Position numbers and translations under genes: made by a program
Assembly (NCBI GenBank): GCA_030704615.1
Contig: CM060731.1
Span: 44,642,001 to 44,706,000 of the forward strand
Length of the DNA stretch: 64,000 nucleotides
DNA from: Takakia lepidozioides
Taxonomy: Eukaryota > Streptophyta > Takakiopsida > Takakiales > Takakiaceae
Direction: 5' to 3'
The notes under the pieces: generated by a model
Told to the model about the DNA's origin: nothing
Seen by the model: the letters and a program-made list of their open reading frames with translations, nothing else
The model's database searches: none
In this document: in pieces, positions 50,279-62,570 of the stretch
Layout of the letters: each line of letters begins with the position of its first letter
How positions within the stretch are numbered: the stretch's first letter is position 1

Positions 50279-53200
50279 TTACAGAAATTTCCTGGGTGCA
50301 TCTTGTGTTGAGCCAAATCGAGAAGCAAGGCCTTCTGTAAATTTTTTTGGATCCAAATTGACTGCCTGCCGCCCAGCTGTGAGATCCTTTTCCCGATCCC
50401 ATGGCTTCCAAGGATGATTCCCAGCCCACTCCCTCTCATGTCCTGGACCTTCCGGCTTGCCTGCTTTCTTGCTCTTCTTCTTGCTCTCCTTAGAACGCTC
50501 ATGTTTGTGTTTTTCCACAAGAGACTGAGAACGCGTGTGAAGGTTGTATGTGTCCATGAGCTGGGCTTCCTTTTCTGCCCTCTCTTTCTCACGCCCTTCC
50601 AGCTGTACTTCAGCGACACTCGGCCCATTTGTCAGTGCAGCTTGCTTGTAAGCCTCCAGGTACCTGCTCCCAGCCCGCAACTTGTTGGGAATAACACACA
50701 TGGTGCTTCGTTCGGACATTTGGACAGTGAGACAAATTTGAAGAAAAAAGTTTCACCACTTTTCCCAGCTTGCAAGATTAGATTACTCTCAGAAGTTTTT
50801 CATGCTGACATGAAAATGACAAAGATGGCACTTACTGCATTTTGGCTTTCTGAGCCTTGTCTGCCGGCGTATCTGTCCAAATGCTCGTATCTCCTCGTCC
50901 ACTTTTCTCAGTCTTGCTGAAAAAAGTATTGTGCTGTGAAGCTCCGCGTGCCTGCATTCCCCGTCTTATCAAGAGCTGTACATCTCTGCCTAGAGCATAA
51001 AGTCATGGCATTAATAGTTGGCACAGTCCTCCTGGTGCCGGTGGTGGGGTATTAATGCACCAGGGTATGAAACTTGGGACCAAATTGCCATACCAGTGCC
51101 CCTAGACAACTACTATCAGGTCACTGAAAGAGAGGATGCTGCTGATTTCAGCACTGCAGCTCTTCACAAAGATATAAATAAAATGTGACATGGGAGGTAA
51201 GTGAAGGGTGATGACCTGTCTCTCCGGGGGAAGCACAGTCATCCATTCATCTCGAGAGGGCTCTTGAGGCCCTCCACTGAGCAGTTCATCGTCACCAGGC
51301 TCTGGTTCTCCTGTCCACCAACCTTCTGTTAAGTTCAAAGCATACTATTTCCTAGAAGAGAGAACCCTGCACCACAGCTATAAACAAGGTTGCAAAGTAC
51401 TACCAAAGGTCACATAGAACTTTTCATACACATAGGGGTCGCAGCTGAGATGAGTACCTCGAACGCGCCGCCATTGAGCAGCCTCACGCTGAGCTCTGAA
51501 CTCCGCCTACACGTCCCCCAATATCCCTATCATTCTTACTCCTGATGCTCAACCCACAACCCCTAGCAGTGTCAACCACAAAGCAAGCCATATTGCCAAC
51601 TCTACTTTTGCTATTTTTCAAAGGAGGGGGAGTGCAGCAATGTGGGCGCATTACCTCTGCTTCTTCCCGGCGCTGTTGCTCAGAAACCTTGCGGTCAATC
51701 TCAGCTCGCTGCAATAGCATCACCACACACAAATGTTGGCAGCAATTCATCTTCATTCTCCTCTTCAGCTGTCTACTTTTGTGGAACATCGGTTCAACTG
51801 AAAGAATATTGGAACCTTAAGGGTCCATGCATACTTTTTTGCAGAACTCCAGTCTTAGTAGTTCCATATTCCAAGGTAAGCCACACTCATTAAAATTTTG
51901 TTTTCCTGCCAACCTTCATTCAAGCATAGTGACAGATGTTCTTCATGTCATCACCAAAACAATAACTAACATGTGCAGATTCACCACAAGATAACCTTCA
52001 GAGGGTCTTGAAGCTCTTTGAATGCTTGATTGAGTGCCATAAAAGCCTGTTGTGCTTGTGGATGTGAACACTTGTCAGGATGAACTAGCAGTGATAGCTT
52101 CCAGTACCTGATCATCCAGGCCATTGCTTCGGTGACTAGGTGAAAATATCACAAACATGCCAATTAACAATAAATTGCCACTGAACGTCAGCTGTATCAG
52201 CTGAATTATCAGCTGTATCAAACAGGGAGAACTGCACAAATTTGAATCAAAGCATGATCACAGTTAAGTAAAGATGACGGACTACTGTCTAGATACCTAG
52301 ATGAGCAGCAGGCAGGGGAAAACTAACCTCTTCTTGAGGATGGAGGGCGACACATCCGGCTTCACCCCCAGCAGCTCATACGCATTCCCCACATCAGGTG
52401 CTACCATTCTAGTCACCTGCCCAGCAATCCCACACTACTACTCTCAGTCACTCTGTCATGGTTCCTTACCCTAAAACACTCTAATAGAGAAAAGAGAACC
52501 ACAACCAGCACTATAAACACAATATACCTCTTCAAATCGTTCTGCATCGTTGGCAGACTCCACCTCGGCCACCAGCGTCGGAGGAGGAGGCCCTACAAGT
52601 GGGTCATTCTCTAGTTCCTCTTCGGCTTCCCTGTTACACCATATCACACCTTCCAGTCAACACATCTGCAGCTCTGAATTAATACTAGGGTGCTTTAAAG
52701 GAAAGATATGAACATCAGTATACAGAAGTTGGTAAAGAAGATTTGAAAAGAGCACAACCACACCTGAGAGCTGATTCAGCCTCTGTGAGCCTTGCGGCAG
52801 CAGCCAGCATGTCTGCAGATGGCATGGCTGGACCTATGACCCTGCCATGCACAAGACGTTACAGTACTATTGAGCAACCAAATTGCCAGTATAGTGTCAC
52901 TCTAATAATAACCTTACCTCATCCGTGAGCCTTCATGTTGAAAGTCCACGATGAAAACACTTCAAAGGAATTTTTTAGTTATTGCCTAAGCAAGTAATTC
53001 AAGAATCAGCACACATTTGATGGACCCTAATGTTACAAAAGCATGACAAGCCATTCATTCAACCTGAGAAAGCAAGAGTGTGTAAAACCAATCTACTAGT
53101 CCAGTTTTGGAAGGTGGAGGAGAGGAGAAACAAAACAATAATATCACAACAACTCTCCCATATTTGCTGAACTCATTGCCCCACCTGCGCTTTGACACTG

Positions 53201-54238
53201 TAGTTGCTGTCTCTGCATGACGAGCTGGACCAACACTTGGAGTTGGAGGCAGTGGGGTCTCCCTCTCTGCTGTTGTGACAGCATGACCATTCACATCATT
53301 GCCTGTCAGAGCATATGAGGGGTTTTGTAGAAAAAAGGGGGCAAGGATTTCTGAAGTGAGTTGTGCTCCACTAGGGAGTAAGTAAACGTCCCGTTGGGGA
53401 GAAGACAGATGTAAGGACTGGAACAATTTTCTAAGATGAGTGACCAATGCCTTGTTTGGTAAGCCGCTGACATCCACAGCTTGCCCACTATCCACCATCT
53501 CCAGCAGCTGCAATCCAGTCCAGTTTTCACACTCTTAAAGCATTTCATCCGCAAGACCACCTTTCTTCACAAAACGTTACATGTTTCCCAATGTATATAT
53601 TTGAAATTTGGTATATATTATTTGGTCTAGACTGCTAGGTCCCGAGAGAGAGGAGAGAAGAAATATCTTTCGTCCTAGAGAGTGCGAGACAGAACCCAAA
53701 CATGCTTAGGGTGGACTGGAAGTACCTGTTTGAGATCATTTGCAACTTCCGGAAATGTTGCTACAATATCGGCAGCGATAACTTCAGGCTTACGGATCCC
53801 TTCACTCTCAGAATCTGAAAGATGGTCTTCGGAGTCAGAAGAAATGGCTCTATGCTTTCCACCGCTCTCTTTCCGCCTTCGTCTTTTTGACTCCCTCTTC
53901 TCTTTCCGATCCCGCTTACGGTCTCTCTTTTCTCGTGATGCTTTGGATGAACGTCTCCCTCGGCGATTACCTTCACTGGAGTCGCTACTTGTGTGGCTGC
54001 TCCCCCTCACTTTCTTCTCTGATTTTCTGTGGCTATGCTCTCCAGCCTGCTTCCTTCCTTCCTCTCTCGATTTCCCATCTTCGCTTCCGCTCTTCTTTTT
54101 TAGTCTATCCCTTTTGCGTCTCCCTCCATCTTCAGATACCTCTTGCTCATCTTTCTTCTTGCGCTTATGCGGTCTTTCCGCACGACTAAACTGAGCTACA
54201 GATTCCAAAGCATCCACCAATGTTCCTGTGCGAGACAT
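50279..54238 (-). CDS. J-domain protein with GPALPP (DUF3752) C-terminus, 11 exons, 644 aa
   Basis: Hsp70 co-chaperone-like protein, probably nuclear. Exons: 54238-53726, 53507-53185, 52841-52764, 52630-52528, 52416-52328, 52107-51996, 51708-51655, 51500-51458, 51310-51216, 50975-50836, 50663-50279; phases agree. Residues 1-150 are Ser/Arg/Lys/Glu-rich with repeated KR blocks (likely nuclear). About 155-240 is a conserved helical part (AADIVATFPEVANDLKQLLEMVDSGQAVDVSG). GPALPP-type motifs are IGPAMPS and VGPPPP. The J domain at about 350-403 reads AYELLGVKPDVSPSILKKRY, LSLLVHPDKC (catalytic HPD), FMALNQAFKELQDP. The DUF3752 region has DEWMTVLPPER, GDTSIWTDTPADKAQKAKMQ, then a basic tail with WAGNHPWKPWDREKDL and FTEGLASRFGSTQDAPRKFL. 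The exon 10 acceptor is the least certain. Confidence 0.9.
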
Positions 54239-54970
54239 CTCTTTCTCTTCCAGATGCAAGAGCAGAGCTAACTAACTCCTTCCATAATCTGGCCTTGTCC
54301 TTGCCCACTTGCCCCTCTCCCCTGCATCCCTGATCGTTCAGTTAGGAAAACAAGCTGAAAGAATGAAAGTCGATCACCTAAATCACAAAACTTCCAAAGA
54401 TCCAAAACAGATCAGCAACTGCAGCTCTTGTAAAAGCGGATACTATAAATTCATTGAGGTAGGCAAGGATTGTGAAAAGAATTTCTTCAATTAGGTCTTG
54501 ATAGCTTGTCAGAGAATGACTCAAGGTCGGGCGAGTGGGGGAAGCGAACAACAAACATGTATAACGCCTGCTAGTATCATATCTTGGTATTACCAAGCGA
54601 GCAGCAGTATTTACACCACGAGAGTTGTGAGACTAGGTTTACAGTGACAAACTAATGGTTTGCGAAGGATACCGCTATGCTTTTTGTGGTAAGTTCTTCT
54701 CTGCATCCCATGTCCTTCTGTGAGATGCCTTGGATGTATCCAGACCCTAATCTATGCCTTGGAAACAGATACTTTCAGTGGTTGTTACCTGCATAGCGAA
54801 ATTGGAGGACTCGCAGGGGTTCCATCGCGCTCGAATTACATAATGCGAGTTTGTGAATAAGATGTTGTACGCGGGATGTTATTCCAATGAGGAAAACAAA
54901 GCAGCCTGTACCAAGCGCCTCTGCACGGCTGTGTCTTGTGTAGTTAGCAGACAGGTGACGATTCAGTCTC
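54239..54970. other. Upstream of J-domain gene; no gene recognised
   Basis: Likely contains the promoter and 5' UTR of the minus-strand J-domain gene. Nothing more specific was seen. Confidence 0.4.
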
Positions 54971-55923
54971 ATGGAAGGGGAACCAATGCAAGCAGCGGGA
55001 AGTGCCAACGAATCTAGATTAATGAGCAGTGGAAGAGGTCAAAGTGTTTATGTAACAGTTGGACCCCGGGTGGGAAGCAAGGTGCTGGTACTGTTGATAA
55101 AGGAGCTGGTATGCTACGTGCTTTACATGCATCAGCAGATTCCATGGTCCCTTTCCTACCCTATTCTCAACTTCCTCTTGCATTGATGTGTGATGGAACT
55201 TTGGAAACTTTGATGCCGATACAACTTCCTATCCAGCGTCTTGTTTTTCGGTGTGGGAGATTGCTTGGTCCAAAATCTTCTCAATGTGTGTTAAGATCGC
55301 TGAAGTTATGCACATGTTTGGCACTGATACCTTGTCTTTGTCTGCCTCGCGATGCATGTTGGCCGCCTGCAATCTGTAGCATTTACGGTCAACTTCAACG
55401 CGACTCTGGATCCCTTGTATGACTACTACTTCCCTTCCTTTCACTCTTGTGCACCCTCTCCTTGTGTAATGGGATCAAACAAACCTGGTGCCTCACCTCA
55501 AATATATTATGCTTCACTTAATCCTACGCACGTTAGATGGACTAAACGTGCCAATTGGCAAGTCAGCTTTAATGTCCTAATGGAGGTGCATTTTTGCAGG
55601 TTGTCTCTGGGGTAGAGGAAAAACCTTGTCGTAGAGCAAAGCGACAGAGGGCTAGAGAGACAAAGAAGCTGCAGGAAGTGAAGGATTTGGTGGACAAGCT
55701 GTTGGCAGCTGTCGAAGCTGCAGTGGAAGAATTGTATCCGAGTCCGTACGTCATCCTGCTTCTGCTTGGTCCCAGTGCAGTGCATCCCCAAGAGGTCTAC
55801 AAGCTCCACATTCCCCACTTCAGTGGAGAAGTTGGCCTGTCAGAAACTCCACAACAGAATCATGATAATCTCTCTCGAAAGGTATCATTTGCCCTGCAGA
55901 CCATGTCAATGAACTTGACTTGA
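54971..55923 (+). CDS. Possible exons of an unidentified gene
   Basis: The ATG at 54971 opens MEGEPMQAAGSANESRLMSS ... VGSK, ending at a donor-like GGAAGCAAG|GTGCTG. Near 55588 an acceptor (TTTTTGCAG) opens VVSGVEEKPCRRAKRQRARE and then TKKLQEVKDLVDKLLAAVEA, a basic then amphipathic-helical stretch that looks like real protein. A later acceptor near 56687 opens VEPISVHLVTTMLTDSDTEE. I cannot join these in a consistent phase or name the family. Confidence 0.25.
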
Positions 55924-56089
55924 AGGTCACACTAATTGGTCTAGCTGGCCCGTATTTTTCTTCCAAGGCTAAATTTGATTTTGGCTCTTCTAGAATGAAG
56001 TTAAACCACACACTGCAGTTGCAGACTCTACTTCGAATTTTGTATGACAAGGAGGTTATATGATGCAGCTGGTGCGAGCTCTCATTGCG

Positions 56090-56165
56090 AATGGTGCAAG
56101 TGGCTCGTCAGTGGGTGAGTGGATTGTCAAACCTGCATTCGAGTCCCAGCATATTTGCATGGATA
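56090..56165 (+). repeat. Possible tRNA-derived SINE head
   Basis: AAGTGGCTCGTCAGTGGGTG resembles a pol III A box, and about 35 bases on ACCTGCATTCGAGTCCCAGC resembles a B box (GGTTCGANTCC). The spacing fits plant SINEs. No cloverleaf or acceptor stem is evident, so it is not a tRNA gene. Confidence 0.35.
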
Positions 56166-57779
56166 CATGTCTCTTTTCCAGAGAGGAGGATCTGAGGCAG
56201 GAAGTGTAACAAGATGCACGCAAGGCTTATGGTTGTAATGGAAGACCTTGCCCCCACATTTTTATATCTCCCACGGTCGCAACACAACGTAGCAAGCCCA
56301 CTTGTATTTCTACAGGACCGACCAAGCTGTTTTTACTGATTCAAGCCCCTGCCACTAGCAATCTTCCACCAGAGTTCCTGCCAAAGCGAGGCTTCACATG
56401 GAAAAGTAAAAAGGTAGTCAATCGGTCAGGGAGACACGTTATTTTGTTGACATGTTATTCTATTTCTAGTGCTTCAGCATGTCAAGTAATGGCATAGTGT
56501 GGACTTGCAAAGGAAGGGCAATATTTATTGTTGCTTTAATTCTCTTTCAGTGCTTGATAAGGACTTAGGGAATGCTCTAATCTGGCTGAGCAAGACTTCA
56601 ACTGGTGGTTTTCTATGCTGTTATGTATGCTTCCCTGTTATTGTATCTTATCAAACCCGTTTTTGCTATTTTCCTTGTGCATTGCAGGTTGAGCCCATTT
56701 CAGTTCATTTGGTTACAACTATGCTGACTGACAGTGACACTGAAGAAAACACCTCTAATGCTGCTGCTGATTTGATATGGTGGGGCCACCTCACCTGTCT
56801 GAGAGGGCTGCTGCTGTAGCTCTCTGTACTGCCTTTTTCACTGCCCAGCTCCCACACTTATAATAGTTTTCACCAAAGAAATCCTCTTCTATCTCCATTT
56901 CTGTTTGTCTTGGGGTTGCTAGAACGGGTTTTTGGAAATCCGTTGTCTTGAACGTCTCAAGTCTATCACCTGCACCAATGCAGGCCCGAGGTATCAGTAG
57001 CTTCTGTCTAATTGGTACTTCTTGATTCTGTCTCGCTTTATGCAGGTTTCAATGCCGTATTGCTGTGAAGGGCTGGGCATCTCCAGTCACCGGGGTGGAC
57101 TAACTGCAGAAGCATTTGGCTACACTTTTGTGGGAAAAACTAGTGCTATAGTGGGTTAGAGGGTTTAAGGTTTAGACCAGGAGATCTGGCTAATCTTTGT
57201 GGGTTTCGGTGGGTGATGCTAGTCGTGGATTGCAGGCAAATATTAGGTGGGGAGTATTTCGCTTGATAAGGTTCGTTTACTGAGGAGGCAGATCAGATCC
57301 TACAATTCGGCTTTTTATATCAGAAAATGAAGCATAGACCTGCTTAGTGTGCATGCCGTTGTGATGGATCTAATTGATGAGCAGCAGAGATTCCTGGGAG
57401 AAAGCACCAACGTTTCCTTAGAAAAAGAGACATGTACAGTTGTGTCAGAGCCCCCTGAGAAACCCACTGAGAAACAGGTGTGTTTAGATGGGGTACCTGT
57501 CTCCATCATTAAGGTTAATCCTAGGCCTAACAAGGAGCTGGATAAAGCCATTTTGGTCAGAAGTGAAGTTCAAGGAGGTGGAACGACAGACAGCTGAGGT
57601 TAGCATTTAGTGTAGCATTGTTCCTGGGAGCTCTGGACAACCTACCCTAGTAAGCTTGCAGTTTATTTCTACCCGTTGTGTATTATTCCCTGATATTAAT
57701 CTTTGCATGGAGTAAGTAAATAGTTTGTTGTAATTTCCCACCCCCCATCTCTCACCATGCTTTTGCCCAAGCAAGCTGC
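56166..57779. other. No gene recognised
   Basis: The 82-codon plus frame 57349-57597 (MHAVVMDLIDEQQRFLGEST ...) is Glu/Lys/Val-rich without a known domain. It ends shortly before an old LINE remnant and might be part of a transposon. Confidence 0.25.
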
Positions 57780-58025
57780 TAAATGCATCTCGTATCTGGT
57801 GGGTAGACAATTCCTACCATGCTAAGTCTCTAGAATCCACTGAGGTTGCGTGTTGTAAGAGAGTATGCCAGCTTGCTCCAGAACAGCTAGTATGAATGGG
57901 GAGGAGTTTGAAATACCTCCTTTAAGCTCTCAATGTGATGAGGCGTAGGTCAGATTGAGGGGTCACTTAGCTCTCAAGGCTTGATCTTGCTAGATGAAGC
58001 TAACTTGGAGACTGACTCCTCCCCT
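57780..58025 (+). mobile_element. Old, highly diverged LINE remnant
   Basis: WWVDNSYHAKSLEST corresponds to [16 protein letters not shown] of the LINE at 45.5 kb. Frame-shifted continuations match its [22 protein letters not shown] and LDKSDLE regions (CTTGCTAGATGAAGCTAACT TGGAG). Many substitutions and stops contrast with the near-identical copies at 39.6-47.2 kb, so this is a much older insertion of the same family. Confidence 0.75.
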
Positions 58026-59545
58026 CCCATGTCTGCCTCAGAGTGAAACAGTGAGATTTTTGGACCTTTTGTTTCGCTGACCCTACCAGGTCGGATCTCC
58101 TCCCATGCACAGCCTCATCACAGGGAGAGGAGCGAGATTACCGGGAATGTTACCACACAAACACATTCCTCCCTTTGGCGTCGAGATTTTCAGTTGTTTG
58201 CAATATCAGTTCAACGACTTCCTTCGCATATGTGCCCACCGTGCAACAAAGAACAAAAGAGTTGGAAGCCCAAACGCCTCTGTCCTTGTAGCCTTCTTTA
58301 GACAATGAGTTTCTGTTGCTTTACAAAAGGCTCAAGCTATTTTGTGTCGGGCAGAGGTTGCCGGGGCGGCTTCATCTCACCTCCCGGCAGGTCCTTCTTC
58401 AGGCCGTATGTGATACTAGAATAGTTTGGTTTCTCTTTGTTAATATATCTAGCTTCCAGAGATATGTTTCGCTCACTCTACCACATACTTATAACATGAT
58501 AGATGGTTTCAACAAGTCCATTCTTTCCATAAGAATAAACTTAGTCACAGTCTACAAAAGGCCCGGGATTTTAATGTGGACTTGCCACGCACTCCTCGGA
58601 CAAATTCCTAGGGCTCAAGATAAAGAAAATAGTTGAAAACCTGAGTGCATCAGGTAGTAATGCGAAAGAAAGGGCAAAGCCAGAATGCTAGAGAAAGAGA
58701 AGAGATTGGGTATCTAGTATGTACACAACCTTCTGGCCTTGCTAGTATATGAGATTTGGCACTACCCTTATGTGGCCCCAAGGTGTGGATAGTTGGTGAG
58801 CTCATATCAAAAGTTCTTGCAACGACTGAAGGATAGAGATACCAACAGTCAGTTGCTGTTGGATAGTGCACTAAAGTGCCACATAGATGATTCTGCAGTC
58901 AAATCCTACTACCTTGATGCATGTGGTATGTTCGGTGTCCCTTACGAAAGCTTCTTTTTTCTTTTTGTTTCTCTTTTTAATAGAAAAAAAAACTTGGGAG
59001 TGACAACCACAATTAGCGAAAGCCTTCACTTACTGTAAAAGAGGTTATTTGTTATTTTCTCTAATTAAGGGGCCTGATTTGTGAGGCGTCTCTCCAAGGT
59101 GTTTAAAACAAGGTGACATACACGCTGGCCCTGTCATCTACATACGTAAGACATAAATTTGGAATTCATATATTAGGATAAATTGATGTTTTTCAATTGT
59201 TGGTAAAAGAATACGTATAATTGTTATAATGGTCAAAAATCTAGCAACAATGCTATAGCTATAATGTTGCATCCGATTAATTTTTTGTTGGATGAATAAA
59301 ACGATTAACATGGCCAGAAGATTGGCTGTAGTTCAAAAGAAAAGCCATGGAATCAAAGAGGGAATCTCCGGCAACAAACGGACAGTCATGTTGTCGAACC
59401 AATCCTTCTTTTAACGACTCTGTATCAATGTCCCTCTCCTGGTGTTTGGCATATCTAAATGTGACGAACAAGAATGATGGAATATCAACGTGCAGTATCT
59501 GTACGGATTTCAAATGCCCAATATTTTTTTCCTCAATACAGCACT
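58026..59545. other. No gene recognised
   Basis: A/T-rich in its right half; short frames only. Confidence 0.35.
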
Positions 59546-59672
59546 CAATTCCAACACCAATATGTACAACACTGAATACTTTTGCACCGATATTGGCACT
59601 TAGGCCATTTCAATTCCAACACCAATATATACAACACTGAATACTTTTGCACCGATATTTGGCACTTAGGCC
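59546..59672. repeat. Tandem duplication, ~62 bp x 2
   Basis: CAATTCCAACACCAATATGT ... GGCACTTAGGCC occurs at 59546-59606 and again at 59611-59672 with two or three differences, separated by four bases. Confidence 0.9.
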
Positions 59673-60168
59673 GAAAATGTCATAACAGAATGTCCAAAAC
59701 CATGACCAGATTTTCGATACAACATTACACTTGAATCTGATCCATATAATATTTACATATATCATGCATCTATGCATGATCAAGTATTAGACTTGAAAAC
59801 AATACTTGGTGCAATATATGTTAGTAGTAGTGAACATGCTTAAACAGCTTTCATATGTACTAGATAGCCTATATATCAAGTAGATATAAGACATAAACAT
59901 ATCTAGCATATGTGCGTGTAAGACCCACAATCTCAAAATAGATCATGTTGTAGTATGTACGTATGTACCACCCTTATGCAGTTCTTATTCAGGTCCGGGA
60001 AGTTCCACTCCATGGTACATCAGTGCCTTCCACCTGGCATTCTCTCTCTCTTTCCCTCCAGCATGCCATTTAAACAATAGGAGAACATATACTGACTAAC
60101 TGAAGAACCTAGCAAACAACCAGGAAGTGTTTGTAGATGAAGGGAGTATGCGTACCCAATGTAGTTTC
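59673..60168. other. A/T-rich intergenic DNA
   Basis: No coding or RNA feature was recognised. The sequence is rich in ATAT-type steps. Confidence 0.35.
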
Positions 60169-61416
60169 GTAGATACCAGTGTTGGGAGGGTATATTGATT
60201 TTTTCTACCCTCAGGGTAAGGGTATACATGATTTTGGGGGTCAAACTTATCCTCGGGGTAAGGGTATAATCTATTTTTTGAAAACATTTACCCTCCGGGT
60301 AAGGGTATATATAAATTTTTGGTAAACATTTACCCTCAGGGTAAGGGTATTGGGTGCCACATATACCATGAGGGTAAGGGTAATTGCAGGATAATGGTAC
60401 CATTTTTATATCCGAGGGTAATTATAAAGGGTAGAATTAATTTTTTAAATTTTATTTGTGAATTTTATTAAATACTTATAATAAAGCTTCTTTTTTTTAA
60501 TAAAAGGGACAGAGGCCCTACAAAAACTTTATTGGAGTGGCAAAATGAGAACAGAGAGGAGGAAAAAATAACCTCCTAAGGGACCGTAAAGTCGTAAAGT
60601 CGTATCACATGGGGAACACCCAGCACTGGTAGGGAGTTGGGGGAGGGAGCCGGAGTTAACTAAGAACCAGAACCTCGGTGGGGGGAGGGAATTGCCAGAG
60701 GGCCTAACCAAGACGAAGCATTTCAACTATATAACATCCCCGTTATATAGAATTTAACGGGATATGTCTTTTATTTATATTTTTGTTTATTTTTTATGTG
60801 GCTTACGAATAGCAAAATTTTAGCCCTCATTTATGCTCCTCTAATGGCCCTAAAATATAATAACAAAACAACACATTTGATCATAATGAGGTCGCTCTGC
60901 ACCATAGATAAGAGAATGGCGGGTACTGAGGAAAGAGAGAGTGGCAGTGGCGGGGACCGCCACTAGCACCCGCCACTAGCACACGCTTTTTCCAAGGAGA
61001 GAGTGGCAAGGACAGGTCTTGGAGCACGAGCTGCGAAGAGGAAGACCAACGAAGGGGGAAATAAAATAAAATAAAAATGCTAGTGTTTGCCCTCTCTACT
61101 AGCAAATACCACACCTAAACCTAAACCCCTAGTAATCAAATTATTATACCCTTCGCTATTACCCGGCCATTGAACAGATGTACCCTCATGGTAAGGGTAT
61201 CCTTCGAAATTTCAAACCCCTTGGTATAACAAAAATAATTACCCCTGACAAGGGTAGGGTAAGGGTATTTTGGAATTTCCAGGGTAGGGTATATCCATAT
61301 ACCCTTATTGGATTTTACCCTCAGGGTATAATGGCAGATAAAGATAAAGATAAAGATTCTTTAATGTCCAGTGAAAAAGGGCAGAAAAAATGTATCCTCC
61401 CAACACTGGTAGATAC
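60169..61416. mobile_element. Non-autonomous hAT-like DNA transposon with 8-bp target duplication
   Basis: The element spans 60177-61408 (1232 bp). Its ends are inverted repeats: left CAGTGTTGGGAGGGTA, right (reverse complement) CAGTGTTGGGAGGATA, with weaker pairing continuing ~15 bases. It is flanked on both sides by the identical octamer GTAGATAC (60169-60176 and 61409-61416). CAGTGTTGGGA ends with 8-bp duplications are characteristic of hAT elements. The interior lacks a transposase and carries repeated palindrome-like motifs (TACCCTCAGGGTAAGGGTAT) at about 60215-60385 and again at 61180-61330. In one frame these read as a meaningless repeated YPYPEGK peptide. A (GATAAA)n run sits at about 61335-61358. 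Confidence 0.88.
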
Positions 61417-61503
61417 GTCAGTGTCGAGAAATAAATTGCCAACATATGCTTGAATCTCCACTCTCTAATGTGTGGCTATTTTGTTGACTAGCACCTCCAC
61501 GTA

Positions 61504-61959
61504 TTACTTCCAATCATTAGAAAAAACCAAAATGTAAACTCTCTTTCTGTGCCCCTCTCTGGCATATATATATATATGACGCCAACCGAAGCTAGCGTAA
61601 ATAAGAGCCTCTTCCCCTTGCGGGTACTGCCCCCTTTCAGGGGTGGGCTCTATCCGAACTGTAACCTGTTTCACAGTGGCTAGCTGGCCACTTTCAATCT
61701 TACGTTTATTGAGGATTAGGGATGTGAGTGATGAAATAGTCGTGAAATGCAAGGCTCGTAGTAGAGGTGTAGTGTATTTGGGTGGTAGGTTAAGATTATC
61801 TTTTAAACCTTGGATATTATGGGTATGAGCACCGCCCCTGACACCTGCAGTGATGACGGTCAGAGGTGCCGTGTTCCAGCCTCTGTGACGGAGGGCATGT
61901 ATGATTGGGTCATATTTTTCATGTTTGTACATAATTGATTGACCTGGATTTCGATCCAT
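61504..61959 (-). mobile_element. LINE C-terminal remnant, another lineage
   Basis: The 151-codon minus frame contains KYDPIIHALRHRGWNTAPLT, VITAGVRGGAH and, further on, LILNKRKIE. From memory this pattern (K-Y-x-x-L/I-x-x-AL-x-x-x-GW ... AG-x-R ... L-x-x-KR-x-IE) is found at the C-terminus of some LINE reverse transcriptases, after the Cys/His finger. Only this end is present. The call is motif-based and not certain. Confidence 0.5.
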
Positions 61960-62159
61960 TATAACAGATGAGCGTTTTTATGACTTCACATATAACTATT
62001 TTTTCAGTCTTATATGCGTTCATGATTACATCACTCTGTAGTGAAAAAAACCCTGTCATAGCGACTAGTCTTTAGGACTGCGTTTTGCAAGTCATATCCG
62101 TGACTGCTTGCGTGACACCTGGAGTCCTACTGCAGAGAGGGTTGCAGTCACAACTATAT

Positions 62160-62570
62160 GACTAATATATGACTACATTGTCTGTTGAGCGCTGCCTACA
62201 TGGAGAGGCTTCAGCGGGACACGTGCGCCACTGCGCAAGCGACACGTCATGCATTCATCAGGGGATCATATGACTATATGTCTGCAAAGTGATGCCTATA
62301 TGGAGAGGCGACAGATGGACACGTGCGCCACTTCGAATTTGACATGTCACGACTTCTTGCCATGATCATATGACTACATGTCTGCACAGTGATTGCCTAC
62401 ATAGAGAGGCGCTAGCGGGACACGTGTGCTATGGCAGATTTCACACGTAGTGACTACATGACTCGCTCATATGACTACAGGGATGTCTACATGGAGAGTT
62501 GTTAGCGGGACACTTGTTGCACTTGAGATGTGACATGTGGCACACAGACAAAATATATGACTAGCATATA
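62160..62570. repeat. Four degenerate ~100-bp tandem repeats
   Basis: The phrase CATATGACTACATGTCTGCA recurs near 62166, 62268, 62368 and 62468. Each time it is followed by TGCCTACATGGAGAGGC, GCGGGACACGTG and a CACGT-containing tail. Three units contain the G-box core CACGTG. The array follows CACTCTGTAGTGAAAAAAAC near 62031 and may be the subterminal region of a transposon. Confidence 0.8.

Noticed and set aside
53682-54194. 170-codon plus-strand frame
   Set aside because: It is the antisense shadow of the Lys/Arg/Ser-rich first exon of the J-domain gene; biased codons leave the opposite strand open.
60020-60403. 127-codon minus frame with repeated YPYPEGK peptide
   Set aside because: The peptide repeat is produced by the internal TACCCT-type DNA repeats of the hAT-like element and crosses its left end.
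62160-62570. CRISPR-like regular repeats
   Set aside because: Units are ~100 bp, degenerate throughout, without short conserved repeats and unique spacers; the DNA is plant nuclear.
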